From assembly GCA_937942435.1 (NCBI GenBank), contig CALDEM010000012.1, forward strand, positions 19,766 through 83,765: DNA of 64,000 nt, read 5' to 3'. The notes under the pieces were generated by a model. The model did not search any database. It saw only the letters and a list, made by a program, of their open reading frames with translations, and was not told the DNA's origin. Position 1 is the stretch's first letter, and every line of letters begins with the position of its first letter. Made by a program: the position numbers and the translations under genes. This DNA comes from an uncultured Saprospiraceae bacterium (GTDB lineage: Bacteria > Bacteroidota > Bacteroidia > Chitinophagales > Saprospiraceae). Positions 1 through 9,505 of the stretch are shown one piece after another.

Positions 1-534
1 GCTGATGCCGGGTTGATACAGTAATGCAAAAATTACAAGACGCCTTATATCTTAATCAATCTGACGACTATAAAACGGTAGGATATTGGTCAAAGTTACA
101 TGCAACTCTGTTGCAGCTCGATTATATAGACCAATGACCATAACGAAGGGATGAACAAACTGATCTAAACCACAGAAAACATAGGCCTCTCAGAGCCATT
201 AAGTAGTCATGATGGAGCAAATGCAAAAGTTTTGTTAAGAGATTTTAAGCTGCTTAGATCAACCATTATTTTGGATGATTAGAAATGGAGCATAGTGTTT
301 ACTTATCTGTCTGTAAATCTGTCGATATTCGATAAAAAGGGAGCGTTTATGGACAATCTCATAACATATTACATCAATTCATATGGGAACTATTATGTTA
401 CATATATAGTTGATATTCATATATTTAGCGATAAACTAAGGGGATACACTAGTGGTAAATCAAAATGTTTGCAGCTGACATAAATTCCGTTTTACTGAGT
501 GCTAATTTCATGTCTGTATGATTATATTCGCGTT
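1..534. other. Gene-poor left edge, no recognisable gene
   Basis: No convincing complete gene is visible. An open frame on the plus strand at about 6-137 ends in TGA. Its reading (from ATG at 24: MQKLQDALYLNQSDDYKTVG and onwards) looks protein-like and could be the 3' tail of a decayed gene, because a stop codon at 3-5 closes the frame upstream. I cannot assign it to a family. A 62-codon frame at 295-483 has no family likeness and no start signal, so I treat it as chance. Confidence 0.4.
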
Positions 535-1662
535 GTGAGAATCGATTTTATCTATGCTCTACTTCTATGTGTTGTTAGCTCAACAACTATGGAAGCCCAA
601 ATATTTGCGGACTTAGAAGGGGAAGAACTGTTTAAAGCAACGGTCGAAGAGTACAAGCCAAACTTCGTTGAGACTTACTCAGTAGCGAGGACGCTGATGT
701 ACACTCAGATATACAATGTGGATGATACGGTGCATACTATCTACTCCGGTCATAAGCTCTACTTACCACCAGACAATGACTTACCGATACAGTTTCTTGC
801 CATGGATGCCAGGGCTGATGGTATCAATACAGAACACATATATCCAAGATCCAAAGGCGCTAAAGAAGAGAATGGCAATGCATTTTCAGATCTCCATAAT
901 CTCGCTCCTGCGAGGTGGGCTGTCAACGAGGCCAGATCCAACTATCCATTTTCTGAAGTAGATGATGATAGAGTGGATTGTTGGTTTTATAGAAACGATA
1001 AGATTAGAAATATTGAAGATCTCCCAATGAACCAGGTGGATGAGTTTTCTGAAGTAGATGACTTCACGACATTTGGTGGTCGCTTTGAGCCACGCGAGTC
1101 TGTCAAAGGGGACATAGCAAGAAGCGTATTTTACTTCTATACCATGTATCGTGATGAAGCACTTCGAGAGGATGATAGCTACTTTACTGGTATGCGTGAA
1201 GATCTTTGTTCGTGGCACAATGCGGATGGAGTAGATGAGATAGAGATGGACCGTAATCTTATGAAGGCCATGGTCCAAGATGGTAAGACTAACCCATTTG
1301 TGATGGATTGTTCTTTGGTCAACCGCATGTATTGTCCAGAGTATACAACTTCGAGTTGTGACAACCTTACTACAGCTATCGACGAGACACTTATACAAGG
1401 CGAAGAGCTCAATCCAAGTATTAAGATTTATCCTAATCCTAACAACGGCATATTTACTTTGGACATCAGTAGTATATCACCCGGCAATTATCAAGTCGAG
1501 ATATTCTTTTTGTCAGGTCAGTTGATCTACAGTCTACAAGAGAGGTTAGACTACTTTAACTCCATCAATATGTGGAATGCTAAAGCAGGTACGCACATTA
1601 TCCATCTTACAAACCGTGATACAGGCCGTAAGTATTCGGGGCTGTTCACTGTTGTAAAATAG
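535..1662 (+). CDS. Secreted endonuclease I family nuclease with T9SS sorting domain
   Basis: Endonuclease I (EndA/NucM) family enzymes are non-specific, metal-dependent nucleases with a beta-beta-alpha metal fold; this one is probably secreted to degrade extracellular nucleic acid. The family motif NTEHIYPRS, with the catalytic His, is followed by the conserved SDLHNLAP segment. The C-terminal ~75 residues hold a type IX secretion sorting domain beginning IYPNPNNGIF, so export across the outer membrane by T9SS is expected. The frame is open from a GTG at 499, but I prefer the GTG at 535: it gives a clean signal peptide (MRIDFIYALLLCVV, then SSTTMEAQ) and a 375-residue product. No operon partner is evident. 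Family assignment is firm; the exact start is uncertain. Confidence 0.88.
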   Translation: MRIDFIYALLLCVVSSTTMEAQIFADLEGEELFKATVEEYKPNFVETYSVARTLMYTQIYNVDDTVHTIYSGHKLYLPPDNDLPIQFLAMDARADGINTEHIYPRSKGAKEENGNAFSDLHNLAPARWAVNEARSNYPFSEVDDDRVDCWFYRNDKIRNIEDLPMNQVDEFSEVDDFTTFGGRFEPRESVKGDIARSVFYFYTMYRDEALREDDSYFTGMREDLCSWHNADGVDEIEMDRNLMKAMVQDGKTNPFVMDCSLVNRMYCPEYTTSSCDNLTTAIDETLIQGEELNPSIKIYPNPNNGIFTLDISSISPGNYQVEIFFLSGQLIYSLQERLDYFNSINMWNAKAGTHIIHLTNRDTGRKYSGLFTVVK

Positions 1663-1734
1663 GGTCTAAGCAGCACTTAGTTTAGACATCCAGATTTCCT
1701 TTTTTCATTACCTTTATCAAAGAACGCATCACAG

Positions 1735-1974
1735 ATGATACTAAAGTGGTTACTTATTGGACTGATCGCAGGTACCCTAGCTAAGATGATCACTCCTCAA
1801 GATGAAGGAGATTCTTGGCTGTCTTCATTAGGCATAGGTGTACTTGGTTCTATAGCAGGGGGCTTCTTGCTGGGACTTTTGGGATTCAGCGCTGATGGAC
1901 TTTTGGGAGAGCTGATCACAGCAGTTATCGGATCAGTCGTTCTGCTATTTGTCTATCACCGATACAAGTCTTAA
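1735..1974 (+). CDS. GlsB/YeaQ/YmgE family small membrane protein
   Basis: This 79-residue, very hydrophobic protein matches the transglycosylase-associated (GlsB/YeaQ/YmgE) family in size and layout: three membrane helices rich in Gly and Leu, with the typical opening ILKWLLIGLIAGTLAKMI and an internal GVLGSIAGGFLLGLLG segment. The family is linked to envelope stress responses in several bacteria, but no biochemical role is established. A -7-like box TACCTTTA lies at 1709-1716, about 18 bases before the ATG, so the mRNA leader should be short. It stands alone between the nuclease and the VOC gene. Confidence 0.85.
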   Translation: MILKWLLIGLIAGTLAKMITPQDEGDSWLSSLGIGVLGSIAGGFLLGLLGFSADGLLGELITAVIGSVVLLFVYHRYKS

Positions 1975-1995
1975 CTAATTAAAAACCTTCGTCAT

Positions 1996-2418
1996 ATGTC
2001 TATCAGACCTTTTCATGTTGCTGTGCCAGTAGACGATGTGCCCAAAGCACGTGCTTTCTATAGAGATGTAATGGGATGCGAAGAAGGTCGATCTTCTGAG
2101 CACTGGGTCGACTTTAATTTTTTTGGCCACCAATGGGTCATCCATTATAAACCAAAGTCGCCAGCAGAAGAAACACATCACAATTCTGTCGATGGACACG
2201 AAGTACCAGTTCCGCATTATGGTGTAGTTCTGGAGTGGGATCAGTGGGAAGCCCTCGCAGACAGTTTGCGTGAGCAGGGTATCAAGTTTGTGATAGAGCC
2301 TTATATCCGATTCAAAGGTGAAGTAGGGGAGCAAGCCACTATGTTTTTCTTAGATCCTTGCGGAAATGCACTTGAGTTCAAAGCATTTAAAGATATCAGT
2401 CAGCTGTTCGCTAAGTAG
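1996..2418 (+). CDS. VOC superfamily (glyoxalase/dioxygenase-like) protein
   Basis: A 140-residue single-module vicinal-oxygen-chelate protein. The N-terminus [20 protein letters not shown] is the classic first beta-alpha unit, with a metal-ligand His at residue 7. A second possible ligand His occurs in PHYGVVLEW, and the terminal [15 protein letters not shown] carries the usual C-terminal Glu. Members include glyoxalase I, bleomycin-resistance proteins and ring-cleaving dioxygenases; nothing here identifies the substrate. It follows the small membrane protein by 21 bases on the same strand, so co-transcription is possible. Confidence 0.85.
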   Translation: MSIRPFHVAVPVDDVPKARAFYRDVMGCEEGRSSEHWVDFNFFGHQWVIHYKPKSPAEETHHNSVDGHEVPVPHYGVVLEWDQWEALADSLREQGIKFVIEPYIRFKGEVGEQATMFFLDPCGNALEFKAFKDISQLFAK

Positions 2419-2477
2419 AGTATGTTTGACCGATTTAATCTCTTTTATTTGATCGAAGGTCTCTGACTTGGGTATTC

Positions 2478-2864
2478 TTGCACATGAGTTTGTTAGCTTC
2501 ACTATTTGAGCTTAGCGGAGCTGAAACTCTACTTTTCAGGAGGGCTAAATTAAATCGATGGAAATTTTTTACATCGTCCAACTCGTTAATTACAGCTTTT
2601 TACATCTTAGAAAAACAAGTTAACTCTAAGGAGGCAAATTCTGCAATTGCAATTATTCTAAAAAGAATTGAAATCAAAGATTGAGCGAATGAATTAATAC
2701 TTGCTTCGAAGTCAAGAACATATGACTTAGAAGATGGGAGCAAATAGAATGTTCAAATAATATCAGGAAAGTAGATTTATTGTAACAAGAGATAAAAAGG
2801 GTTTGAAAATTCTATAATTGAAATTTTGAATCCAGATGAACTCATAGCTTTATATCACAAGTAA
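2478..2864 (+). pseudogene. Degraded PIN-domain toxin (VapC-like) gene
   Basis: One frame, read through its stops, resembles the middle and end of a PIN-domain ribonuclease. It reads FFTSSNSLITAFYILEKQ near 2560-2620, then ANELILASKS (2685-2714) and YDLEDG (2721-2738). The standard PIN ending FIVTRDKK (2776-2799) is shifted by +1, and FENSIIEILNPDELIAL (2802-2852) returns to the first frame before TAA at 2862. In-frame stops occur at 2682 (TGA), 2745 (TAG) and 2772 (TAG), with compensating frameshifts near 2775 and 2800. The usual N-terminal DTNIVLDLL block is not recognisable, so the gene is also 5'-decayed. No antitoxin gene is visible beside it. The family call is mine from conserved spacing, not from a search. 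Confidence 0.6.
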
Positions 2865-3016
2865 AAGAGTAAAATCGAGCAACCCAAAATTGATGATTAG
2901 TCATCTATGCCGCATTACTTCCAGAGAAACGATACATCATTGACCTTTGATCTTTAGTACTTCCGTGCAAATAAGATGCATGCTCCATCAGATATTTGGA
3001 TAAATAAACCCAAACA

Positions 3017-4369
3017 ATGGAAATCTCAACAGATATTATCTTAGTTGCATTAGTCTTCATCGGCCTTGCGCAACTCGCACTCTCAATATTTTTTCGATCT
3101 AACAGATCATCGACGGATGCAACAAGGCTTGAGCAGGCACTCAACTCTAACATCACTAAACTTGAAGAACAAATCAAAATCGAGTTTACTATCAATAGAA
3201 CAGAAATGGCTCGATCTGCCAAAGATGCTCAAGAGTTAGTAGGCCAGCAGCTTTCACTCCATGGACAAAACCAAAATGTCCTACTTAATAACTTTCAAAA
3301 GCAACTGGCTAATCTGGCAGTTACAAACCAAGCAGGATTCAATGAATCAAAAGAATCTCTGACCAAGTCACTTCATCAGATCAGAACAGAAGTGCAGCAG
3401 AAACTGCAGTCGATCCAGAATGACAATGCACAACAATTAGAAAAGATGAGGGCAACTGTTGATGAGAAACTACATAAGACATTAGAAGATAGATTGGGTA
3501 AGTCATTTCAATTAGTGAGTAAGCATCTTGCTGAAGTGCAGAAGGGTTTGGGTGAGATGCAGCATCTTGCGACAGGCGTAGGAGACCTTAAGAAAGTACT
3601 GACCAATGTTAAGACAAGAGGCGTCATGGGAGAGATACAATTGGGTAATATACTTGAGCAAGTACTAACACCTGATCAGTATAGTCTCAATGTGGCTACT
3701 ATCCCTGATAGCAGATGTCATGTAGAGTTTGCTATAAAACTCCCGGGCCGCGGAGATGATGATAGATGTGTGTGGTTACCGATTGATTCTAAGTTTCCGA
3801 TGGATAGATATGAGCAAGTACAAGATGCTTATGACATAGGAGATGTCACACTTATCAATAAGGCAAATAAAGACTTATACAATACTATAAGGCTGATGGC
3901 CAAGGATATCAAAGAGAAGTACATATCACCTCCTCATACCACGGACTTTGGGATCTTATTTTTGCCAACAGAAGGTTTGTATGCCGATGTAGTGAGGCAA
4001 TCAGAATTAGTCCAAACCTTACAGCGTGATCATAAAATCATCTTAGCAGGGCCAACTAATTTGGCGGCTCTACTTAACTCGCTGCAGATGGGTTTTAGAT
4101 CTGTTGCGATAGAAAAGAGATCAAGCGACGTCTGGAAAGTGCTGGGTATGGTTAAAACGGAGTTTGGAAAGTTTGGCGCTGTGATAGATAAAGTGCAATC
4201 AAAACTTAGACAAGCATCGGACACGATTGATAAGGTTGGTGTCAGGTCGCGAGCGATCGAGCGTAATCTGAAGAGTGTAGAAGCGCTGCCTACTAAGGAT
4301 GAGATCAAAGCACTACCATTTGATGATGGAGTGGATATAGAAGATTTTGAGTTGACCGCGCTGACTTAA
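3017..4369 (+). CDS. rmuC: RmuC family DNA recombination protein
   Basis: RmuC proteins limit recombination at inverted repeats in E. coli; their fold suggests a nuclease, but the activity is not settled. This 450-residue protein has the family layout. An N-terminal membrane anchor (about residues 5-25) is followed by a long coiled coil (about 30-190) and the conserved C-terminal core, with MGEIQLGNILEQVLTPDQY near 205, LPIDSKFPMDRYE near 255 and TTDFGILFLPTEGLYADVVR near 310. Length is normal. The gene is followed after 43 bases by tex on the same strand. Confidence 0.92.
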   Translation: MEISTDIILVALVFIGLAQLALSIFFRSNRSSTDATRLEQALNSNITKLEEQIKIEFTINRTEMARSAKDAQELVGQQLSLHGQNQNVLLNNFQKQLANLAVTNQAGFNESKESLTKSLHQIRTEVQQKLQSIQNDNAQQLEKMRATVDEKLHKTLEDRLGKSFQLVSKHLAEVQKGLGEMQHLATGVGDLKKVLTNVKTRGVMGEIQLGNILEQVLTPDQYSLNVATIPDSRCHVEFAIKLPGRGDDDRCVWLPIDSKFPMDRYEQVQDAYDIGDVTLINKANKDLYNTIRLMAKDIKEKYISPPHTTDFGILFLPTEGLYADVVRQSELVQTLQRDHKIILAGPTNLAALLNSLQMGFRSVAIEKRSSDVWKVLGMVKTEFGKFGAVIDKVQSKLRQASDTIDKVGVRSRAIERNLKSVEALPTKDEIKALPFDDGVDIEDFELTALT

Positions 4370-4399
4370 TCGAGCGTCGTTTTATTGAGACTTGGAGCT

Positions 4400-4407
4400 T
4401 ATATTTG
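4400..4407 (+). promoter_or_regulatory. Bacteroidota -7 promoter box TATATTTG ahead of tex
   Basis: TATATTTG matches the Bacteroidota -7 consensus TAnnTTTG exactly and ends only five bases before the ATG at 4413. If used, transcription would start at or within a few bases of the start codon, giving a leaderless or nearly leaderless tex mRNA. This also argues for the ATG at 4413 over the upstream TTG at 4392, which lies before the box. Confidence 0.5.
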
Positions 4408-4412
4408 CGACC

Positions 4413-6521
4413 ATGATCCCAAAACAGATACAGCTACGTACGGGCTTGCCTGCTCGAGCGATTGATCAAGTGTTACAGTTATTGTCAGAAGGAGCAACGG
4501 TTCCTTTTATAGCCAGATATCGTAAAGAAAGAACAGGCTCCTTAGATGAGGTTCAGATCGCTGAGATCCAAAAAGAATTAGAAAAGCTCAACAAATTAGA
4601 AAAGCGTAAAGAGACTATACTCGCTGCCATTGATGAGCAAGGCAAGTTGACGCCAGAACTGTCTAACAAGATTAGAGATTGTTGGTCCAGTATTTCCCTT
4701 GAGGATATATATCTACCCTTTAAGAAATCAAGAAAGACAAAAGCAGATACGGCGAGGGAGCAAGGACTTGAGCCACTTGCTAAGATTATTTCTGCACAAC
4801 GATCAACCCATCTTTATGGCGAAGCGAGAAGATATGTCAAAGGTAGTGTGAAGGATGTAGAAGCTGCTCTTGAAGGAGCTCGATATATTATAGCAGCTTG
4901 GATGAATGAGAACATCGCGATGCGCTCGACCATTAGAACCATGTTTGAAAGATGGGCAGTGATCTCAAGTAAGGTTGTTAAAAAGCAAAAAGAAAAGGCG
5001 GAGAAGTACAAAGACTACTTTGAGTTTGCAGAGACATTAAAAAAGTGCCCTTCGCATCGGCTACTTGCTATATATAGAGGTGAGGACGAAGGCTTGCTAC
5101 GGGTTAAAGTAAGTATAGATGAAGATCGAGCCCATGATAAGCTGAGCAGATATTACGTGAAGTCCAATGGAGACTGCGCAGAGCAAATGGATATGTCCAT
5201 TGGAGATGCATTGAAGAGATTGATTCTTCCTTCTATAGAAAATGAATTTAGAAAATCATCGAAGCAAAAAGCAGATGCAGAAGCTATCGATGTCTTTGTT
5301 AACAACCTGAGACAATTACTTTTGGCCGCTCCGTTAGGCGATAGATCAGTGTTGGCTATTGATCCGGGATTTAGGACGGGTTGTAAAGTGGTGATATTGG
5401 ATGAGCATGGTCAGCTTATCGCAAATGATACCATCTATCCGCATCCGCCTCAATCTTCAAAACAAGAGACAGAGCACAAGGTGAGATCTTGGATACATAA
5501 GTATAAGATAAGATATATAGCCATTGGCAACGGTACAGCTGGAAGAGAGACATACCAGTTCTTACGTAACTTAAATCTTGATGTCGAGTTATATATGGTC
5601 AATGAAAGCGGTGCTTCGATCTACTCAGCATCTGCGGTGGCAAGAGAAGAGTTTCCATCATTGGATCTGACGGTTAGGGGAGCCATATCAATCGGTCGGA
5701 GGTTGATGGATCCACTGGCAGAACTTGTAAAAATAGATGCTAAGTCAATAGGTGTAGGTCAATATCAACACGATGTCAATCAAACGCAACTCAAAGAAAG
5801 CCTAGACAGAACAGTCGTCTCATGTGTCAATAGTGTAGGTGTTAACCTCAATACAGCAAGCAAGCATTTACTTCAATATGTCTCAGGCGTTGGTCCAACA
5901 CTGGCTGACAATATTGTAAAACATAGGCAAGACATAGATGGATTTTCTAAAAGGAGTCAGCTACTCAAAGTCGCTCGCATGGGACAAAAAGCATATGAGC
6001 AAGCAGCGGGATTCTTAAGAATCAAAGAGGGCGGTCATCCGTTAGACAATACTGGTGTACATCCAGAAAGATACAGTCTTGTAAAGAAGATGCTACATGA
6101 TCATGGCATCGACTTAGCTCAATTAGAATCACAAAAGGATAAAATTGAAAAAATAGACATCCAACAATATGTCTCTGATGAGGTTGGGCTTCCAACTCTA
6201 AAAGATATCATAGTAGAGCTACTAAAGCCAGGACTGGATGCCCGAGGATCAGCGCAGCCTGTGAAGTTCTCAAGCCAGATAAAGAGTATCTCGGATCTTA
6301 AGGTTGGGATGACGCTATCAGGAGTGGTTAACAATCTAACTAAGTTTGGCGCCTTTATAGATCTGGGGATTAAAGAATCTGCCTTGCTACATATCTCTCA
6401 GATCACTGATCGATTTATAAAAGATCCAAGTGAGATCCTGTCCTTACAACAACACGTAGAAGTCAAGGTACTGGACGTGGATGAAGTTAGAAAACGAGTC
6501 AGCCTAACAATGAAGTTTTAG
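4413..6521 (+). CDS. tex: Tex family RNA-binding transcription accessory protein
   Basis: Tex is a conserved nucleic-acid-binding protein related to eukaryotic Spt6 and involved in transcription. All expected parts are present in about 702 residues. The N-terminal helical region includes GATVPFIARYRKERTGSLDE. A YqgF-like domain (about 320-440) contains VLAIDPGFRTGCKVVILDE. Helix-hairpin-helix repeats (about 480-550) include HLLQYVSGVGPTLADNIVKH. A C-terminal S1 RNA-binding domain (about 630-702) starts LKVGMTLSGVVNNLTKFGAF. An in-frame TTG at 4392 would add seven residues, but a -7 promoter box sits between it and the ATG, so I chose the ATG. Confidence 0.95.
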   Translation: MIPKQIQLRTGLPARAIDQVLQLLSEGATVPFIARYRKERTGSLDEVQIAEIQKELEKLNKLEKRKETILAAIDEQGKLTPELSNKIRDCWSSISLEDIYLPFKKSRKTKADTAREQGLEPLAKIISAQRSTHLYGEARRYVKGSVKDVEAALEGARYIIAAWMNENIAMRSTIRTMFERWAVISSKVVKKQKEKAEKYKDYFEFAETLKKCPSHRLLAIYRGEDEGLLRVKVSIDEDRAHDKLSRYYVKSNGDCAEQMDMSIGDALKRLILPSIENEFRKSSKQKADAEAIDVFVNNLRQLLLAAPLGDRSVLAIDPGFRTGCKVVILDEHGQLIANDTIYPHPPQSSKQETEHKVRSWIHKYKIRYIAIGNGTAGRETYQFLRNLNLDVELYMVNESGASIYSASAVAREEFPSLDLTVRGAISIGRRLMDPLAELVKIDAKSIGVGQYQHDVNQTQLKESLDRTVVSCVNSVGVNLNTASKHLLQYVSGVGPTLADNIVKHRQDIDGFSKRSQLLKVARMGQKAYEQAAGFLRIKEGGHPLDNTGVHPERYSLVKKMLHDHGIDLAQLESQKDKIEKIDIQQYVSDEVGLPTLKDIIVELLKPGLDARGSAQPVKFSSQIKSISDLKVGMTLSGVVNNLTKFGAFIDLGIKESALLHISQITDRFIKDPSEILSLQQHVEVKVLDVDEVRKRVSLTMKF

Positions 6522-6678
6522 CCATAACTACAACCAAATAATTTTGATCATCAGATAGGAGAGGATCGAGCTTTGATGTGTTTATCACTATATATTAATC
6601 ACTCGTCGAATAATAATCGCGTCTTGGCAGTCGTCTTATAACTTCCCTTATATTTTTTGATCTGCATAAAGATTCGAT

Positions 6679-7821
6679 ATGACCATCCTAAAAGACTTCT
6701 TCTTGTTTTGTTCTGGTGTTAACCTTTCGATACTGAAGCGAACACCTACAGAGACTAACAAATTTGTTGGGATTGGCGCTACGATATTTTTCACGGGGGT
6801 CTTTGCAGCTATTGCAGGAGGTTATGCCTTATCCACAGTTTTTGAATCATATTGGATAATCTCATTTGTTGCCATTATCTGGGGACTGATGATCTTTAAT
6901 CTTGATAGATTTATTGTCTCGACGATGAAGAAGAAAGGATCTTTTGGGCGAGACTTTGCTGCGGCAACACCAAGGCTGATTTTGGCCATTTTAATTTCCA
7001 TTGTTATTGCCAAGCCGTTGGAGTTGAAGATATTTGAAAGTGAGATCAACGCGGAGTTGGTAAAGATGGAACAAGAAAATTATAAAGAACAAGATGATCT
7101 TGTAAAGGGTAGATATACTGCATCGATTGATTCTATAAGATCTGATATAAATCTATTAAAGTCAGAAGTGTCTGACAAAGAATTAGAAAGAGACGCTTTG
7201 ACCTTGGCAGCTATACAAGAAGCAGATGGAACTGGAGGATCTATGAACAAGAACTTAGGCCCTATATACAAAACAAAGAAGGCTGCAGCTGATAAAGTGC
7301 AATCTGAGCTTGATGTTCTGACAGCTACTAACAATGGTCTTATAGAAGAGAAGCAGCGAAGGTTGAATGTCTTAGAGTCTACACAGTCTCAAGATATAGC
7401 AACACTGAATAGAGTAAGTATGAGTGGATTTGCAGCAAGGATAGAAGGTTTAGAACGAGCGTCAAGTAGAAGTCAAGCCATTATGATTGCTAATATATTT
7501 ATCATGCTTCTGTTTATAGCGGTAGAGACAGCTCCAGTGTTGACCAAGCTGATGTTAGAAAGAAGTCCTTACGACTTTATGTTGGACAAGCACGAACACT
7601 TGTTTCAGATGAATCACAAAGCGATTACTTCTAAACAGATGAATACTGTGATGAGTGAGGTGAAGTTTGATGAAGAAACGATATCGCACAAAACAGAACT
7701 AGCCATCAATGCAGAAAAGGAATTGGCTAAGGACGCAGTGAAAAGAAGACTGGAAGAACTGACAGGCAGAACCACTTTGTCAAGAAGCTTCTTGAACAGC
7801 TCCACCTTGTTGGATTCGTAG
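6679..7821 (+). CDS. DUF4407 domain membrane protein
   Basis: A 380-residue protein matching the DUF4407 family by pattern. The N-terminal block includes FFLFCSGVNLSILKRTPTET, then two membrane helices (about 30-75), the characteristic NLDRFIVSTMKKKGSFGRDF, and a third helix with PRLILAILISIVIAKPLELK. A long charged coiled coil (about 125-250) follows, then a last membrane helix (about 265-285) and a helical tail. Its function is not known. The coiled coil lying between membrane segments suggests a large domain on one side of the membrane. The neighbouring gcvH-like gene is convergent and abuts it, so the two are not co-transcribed. Confidence 0.85.
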   Translation: MTILKDFFLFCSGVNLSILKRTPTETNKFVGIGATIFFTGVFAAIAGGYALSTVFESYWIISFVAIIWGLMIFNLDRFIVSTMKKKGSFGRDFAAATPRLILAILISIVIAKPLELKIFESEINAELVKMEQENYKEQDDLVKGRYTASIDSIRSDINLLKSEVSDKELERDALTLAAIQEADGTGGSMNKNLGPIYKTKKAAADKVQSELDVLTATNNGLIEEKQRRLNVLESTQSQDIATLNRVSMSGFAARIEGLERASSRSQAIMIANIFIMLLFIAVETAPVLTKLMLERSPYDFMLDKHEHLFQMNHKAITSKQMNTVMSEVKFDEETISHKTELAINAEKELAKDAVKRRLEELTGRTTLSRSFLNSSTLLDS

Positions 7822-8250
7822 TCAATCTCCCTTTTTGAAAAATGAGTCTACTGATTTGCGATAGTGATCTGGAGTAAGTAGCTGCTCAATCTCTCTTATG
7901 TCTGTTGATTTGAAGCGGAGTATCCATCCACTTGTGTGCTTGTCCTTTGATCGAGCGTAGCAATCTCTATTGATTAACGATGGATCTTCGAGGAGGTTGT
8001 TATTCACTCCAGTTACGGTTCCACTGATAGGCAGATGTAACTCGATACTGGTTTTATCAGACTCTACAATTGCAATTGGTGATCCCTTCTCAAGAGTGAT
8101 GCCGGTATGGACTTCTATATATAATTGGCTTATATCGCCGATATAACCTTGTGTCCAATCAGTGATGCCTAAGATATAATCATCTCCATCTTTTCTAATC
8201 CAACACTCGAGTTGATCATCGTAATAAGAATCCATGTCTACAGATCTCAT
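7822..8250 (-). CDS. GcvH-like lipoyl-domain protein
   Basis: A 142-residue protein with the glycine cleavage H-protein fold. DYILGITDWTQGYIGDI corresponds to the conserved GITDYAQ-LGDI segment, and VESDKTSIELHLPISGTV is the lipoyl loop with the modifiable Lys66 (usual form ESVKA). NNNLLEDPSLIN and GWIL follow as in H protein. The lipoyl core is well preserved, but residues near CYARSKDKHT look like a short insertion. No gcvT, gcvP or lipoate ligase gene is in the window. It lies 11 bases downstream of an MFS transporter on the same strand and is probably co-transcribed with it. It could be the only H protein of the cell or a moonlighting GcvH-like paralogue. Confidence 0.72.
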   Translation of the reverse strand: MRSVDMDSYYDDQLECWIRKDGDDYILGITDWTQGYIGDISQLYIEVHTGITLEKGSPIAIVESDKTSIELHLPISGTVTGVNNNLLEDPSLINRDCYARSKDKHTSGWILRFKSTDIREIEQLLTPDHYRKSVDSFFKKGD

Positions 8251-8261
8251 GATCAGAGTTT

Positions 8262-9434
8262 TTACAATGCTTCTTTTTTGCTTAGAGCCACAAGACCTAG
8301 AATGGGACCGATGGATAGGATAACTAGGAGATACTTTAATTCAATCTGCCCATTAAGTGATGTCAATAATTGAATACTAAATATTGTAATAGTAAAACCA
8401 ATACAGTTGACAATGGTCAAGGCTGTTCCTTTTATCTCAGGTTGGGCGTTTTTAGCAACGAGTGTAGAGAACAAAGGCGAGTCAGCTATCACTACTGCTC
8501 CCCAGAATATCAAGTATGCTATAAACAAAGAGGCATGTCCTAATTGAAAAGCAAAAGGAGAGACGATACAGCAGAGGCAAGAAAGAGACAAAGCAATAAA
8601 TGCAATCCTCTTAGCACCATATCTCAAAGACAAGTATCCGCTGGTGATACAGGACAAGAAGCCAGTCCCTATAATTAGAAAAGAAAGTAGCGGGATATTA
8701 AGTTCTGTAAATTTATGATAAGTCTGATAAGTACTCAGTATAACTGGAACAAATGCCCAAAAAGCATAAAGCTCCCACATATGTCCAAAGTATCCAAAAG
8801 CAGCTGATCTAAAATTTCTTGATTTGAAAACACTGGCAAATACGGTGAAGTCTACATCTTGCCCACGTCTATTGTAAGGACCAGTTGGTACGAGCAAATA
8901 AATGATTAGGCCACCAATGGAGGCTAGTATAGAAATTGCAATTATAACCGACTGCCAAGGTATCTGATCCAAACCTCCTTTTATCAAGTGAGGGAAGGCA
9001 GTGCCCAGAACTAAGGCACCGACAAGGTAGCCTAATGATTTGCCAAGTCCTTTGTCATAATAGTCTGCAGCTATCCTCATACCAACAGGATAGATGCCGG
9101 CCAAAAAGAAGCCAGTAATAAAACGAAGTACGAGCAAAGAACTAATGGTGTGCATATCCAGAATCAAGAGAACATTTGCAACAGCTCCCAGTAATCCGCA
9201 AATTAAAAAGACCTTTGAAGGAGCGTATCTATCAGCTATCGTAAGCATCGCAAAGACGAGTGTGCCGGCGATAAAACCAAACTGGACAAATGAAGTAAGA
9301 TCACCCAACGCTCTCTCTTGGAGATCAAAGTGCGAGATCAACTCAGTCATTACTCCATTACTAGCAAACCATAAGGAAGTACAACAAAACTGTGCAATGA
9401 CGATGACGGGCAGTATATGTGCTTTGGGCTTCAC
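8262..9434 (-). CDS. Major facilitator superfamily transporter
   Basis: A 390-residue integral membrane protein with the 12-helix MFS pattern. The first helix is HILPVIVIAQFCCTSLWFAS. The loop between helices 2 and 3 (ADRYAPSKVFLICG) is a weak form of the MFS motif A, and the second half starts near residue 205. It resembles the cyanate/nitrate-type MFS permeases in general layout, but I cannot name a substrate. It is divergent from argS and is followed closely by the GcvH-like gene. Confidence 0.85.
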   Translation of the reverse strand: MKPKAHILPVIVIAQFCCTSLWFASNGVMTELISHFDLQERALGDLTSFVQFGFIAGTLVFAMLTIADRYAPSKVFLICGLLGAVANVLLILDMHTISSLLVLRFITGFFLAGIYPVGMRIAADYYDKGLGKSLGYLVGALVLGTAFPHLIKGGLDQIPWQSVIIAISILASIGGLIIYLLVPTGPYNRRGQDVDFTVFASVFKSRNFRSAAFGYFGHMWELYAFWAFVPVILSTYQTYHKFTELNIPLLSFLIIGTGFLSCITSGYLSLRYGAKRIAFIALSLSCLCCIVSPFAFQLGHASLFIAYLIFWGAVVIADSPLFSTLVAKNAQPEIKGTALTIVNCIGFTITIFSIQLLTSLNGQIELKYLLVILSIGPILGLVALSKKEAL

Positions 9435-9505
9435 AAGACTAAATGTAGACTTAACTGGGGACCTAAACTTACATTCTATTCATTAAAATGAATGTTAAGG
9501 AGTCT

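Noticed and set aside
886..1398. 170-codon minus-strand frame inside the endonuclease gene
   Set aside because: It is antisense to a well-supported gene and shows no domain or composition of its own.
9094..9486. 130-codon plus-strand frame inside the MFS gene
   Set aside because: Antisense shadow of membrane helices; low complexity and no family likeness.
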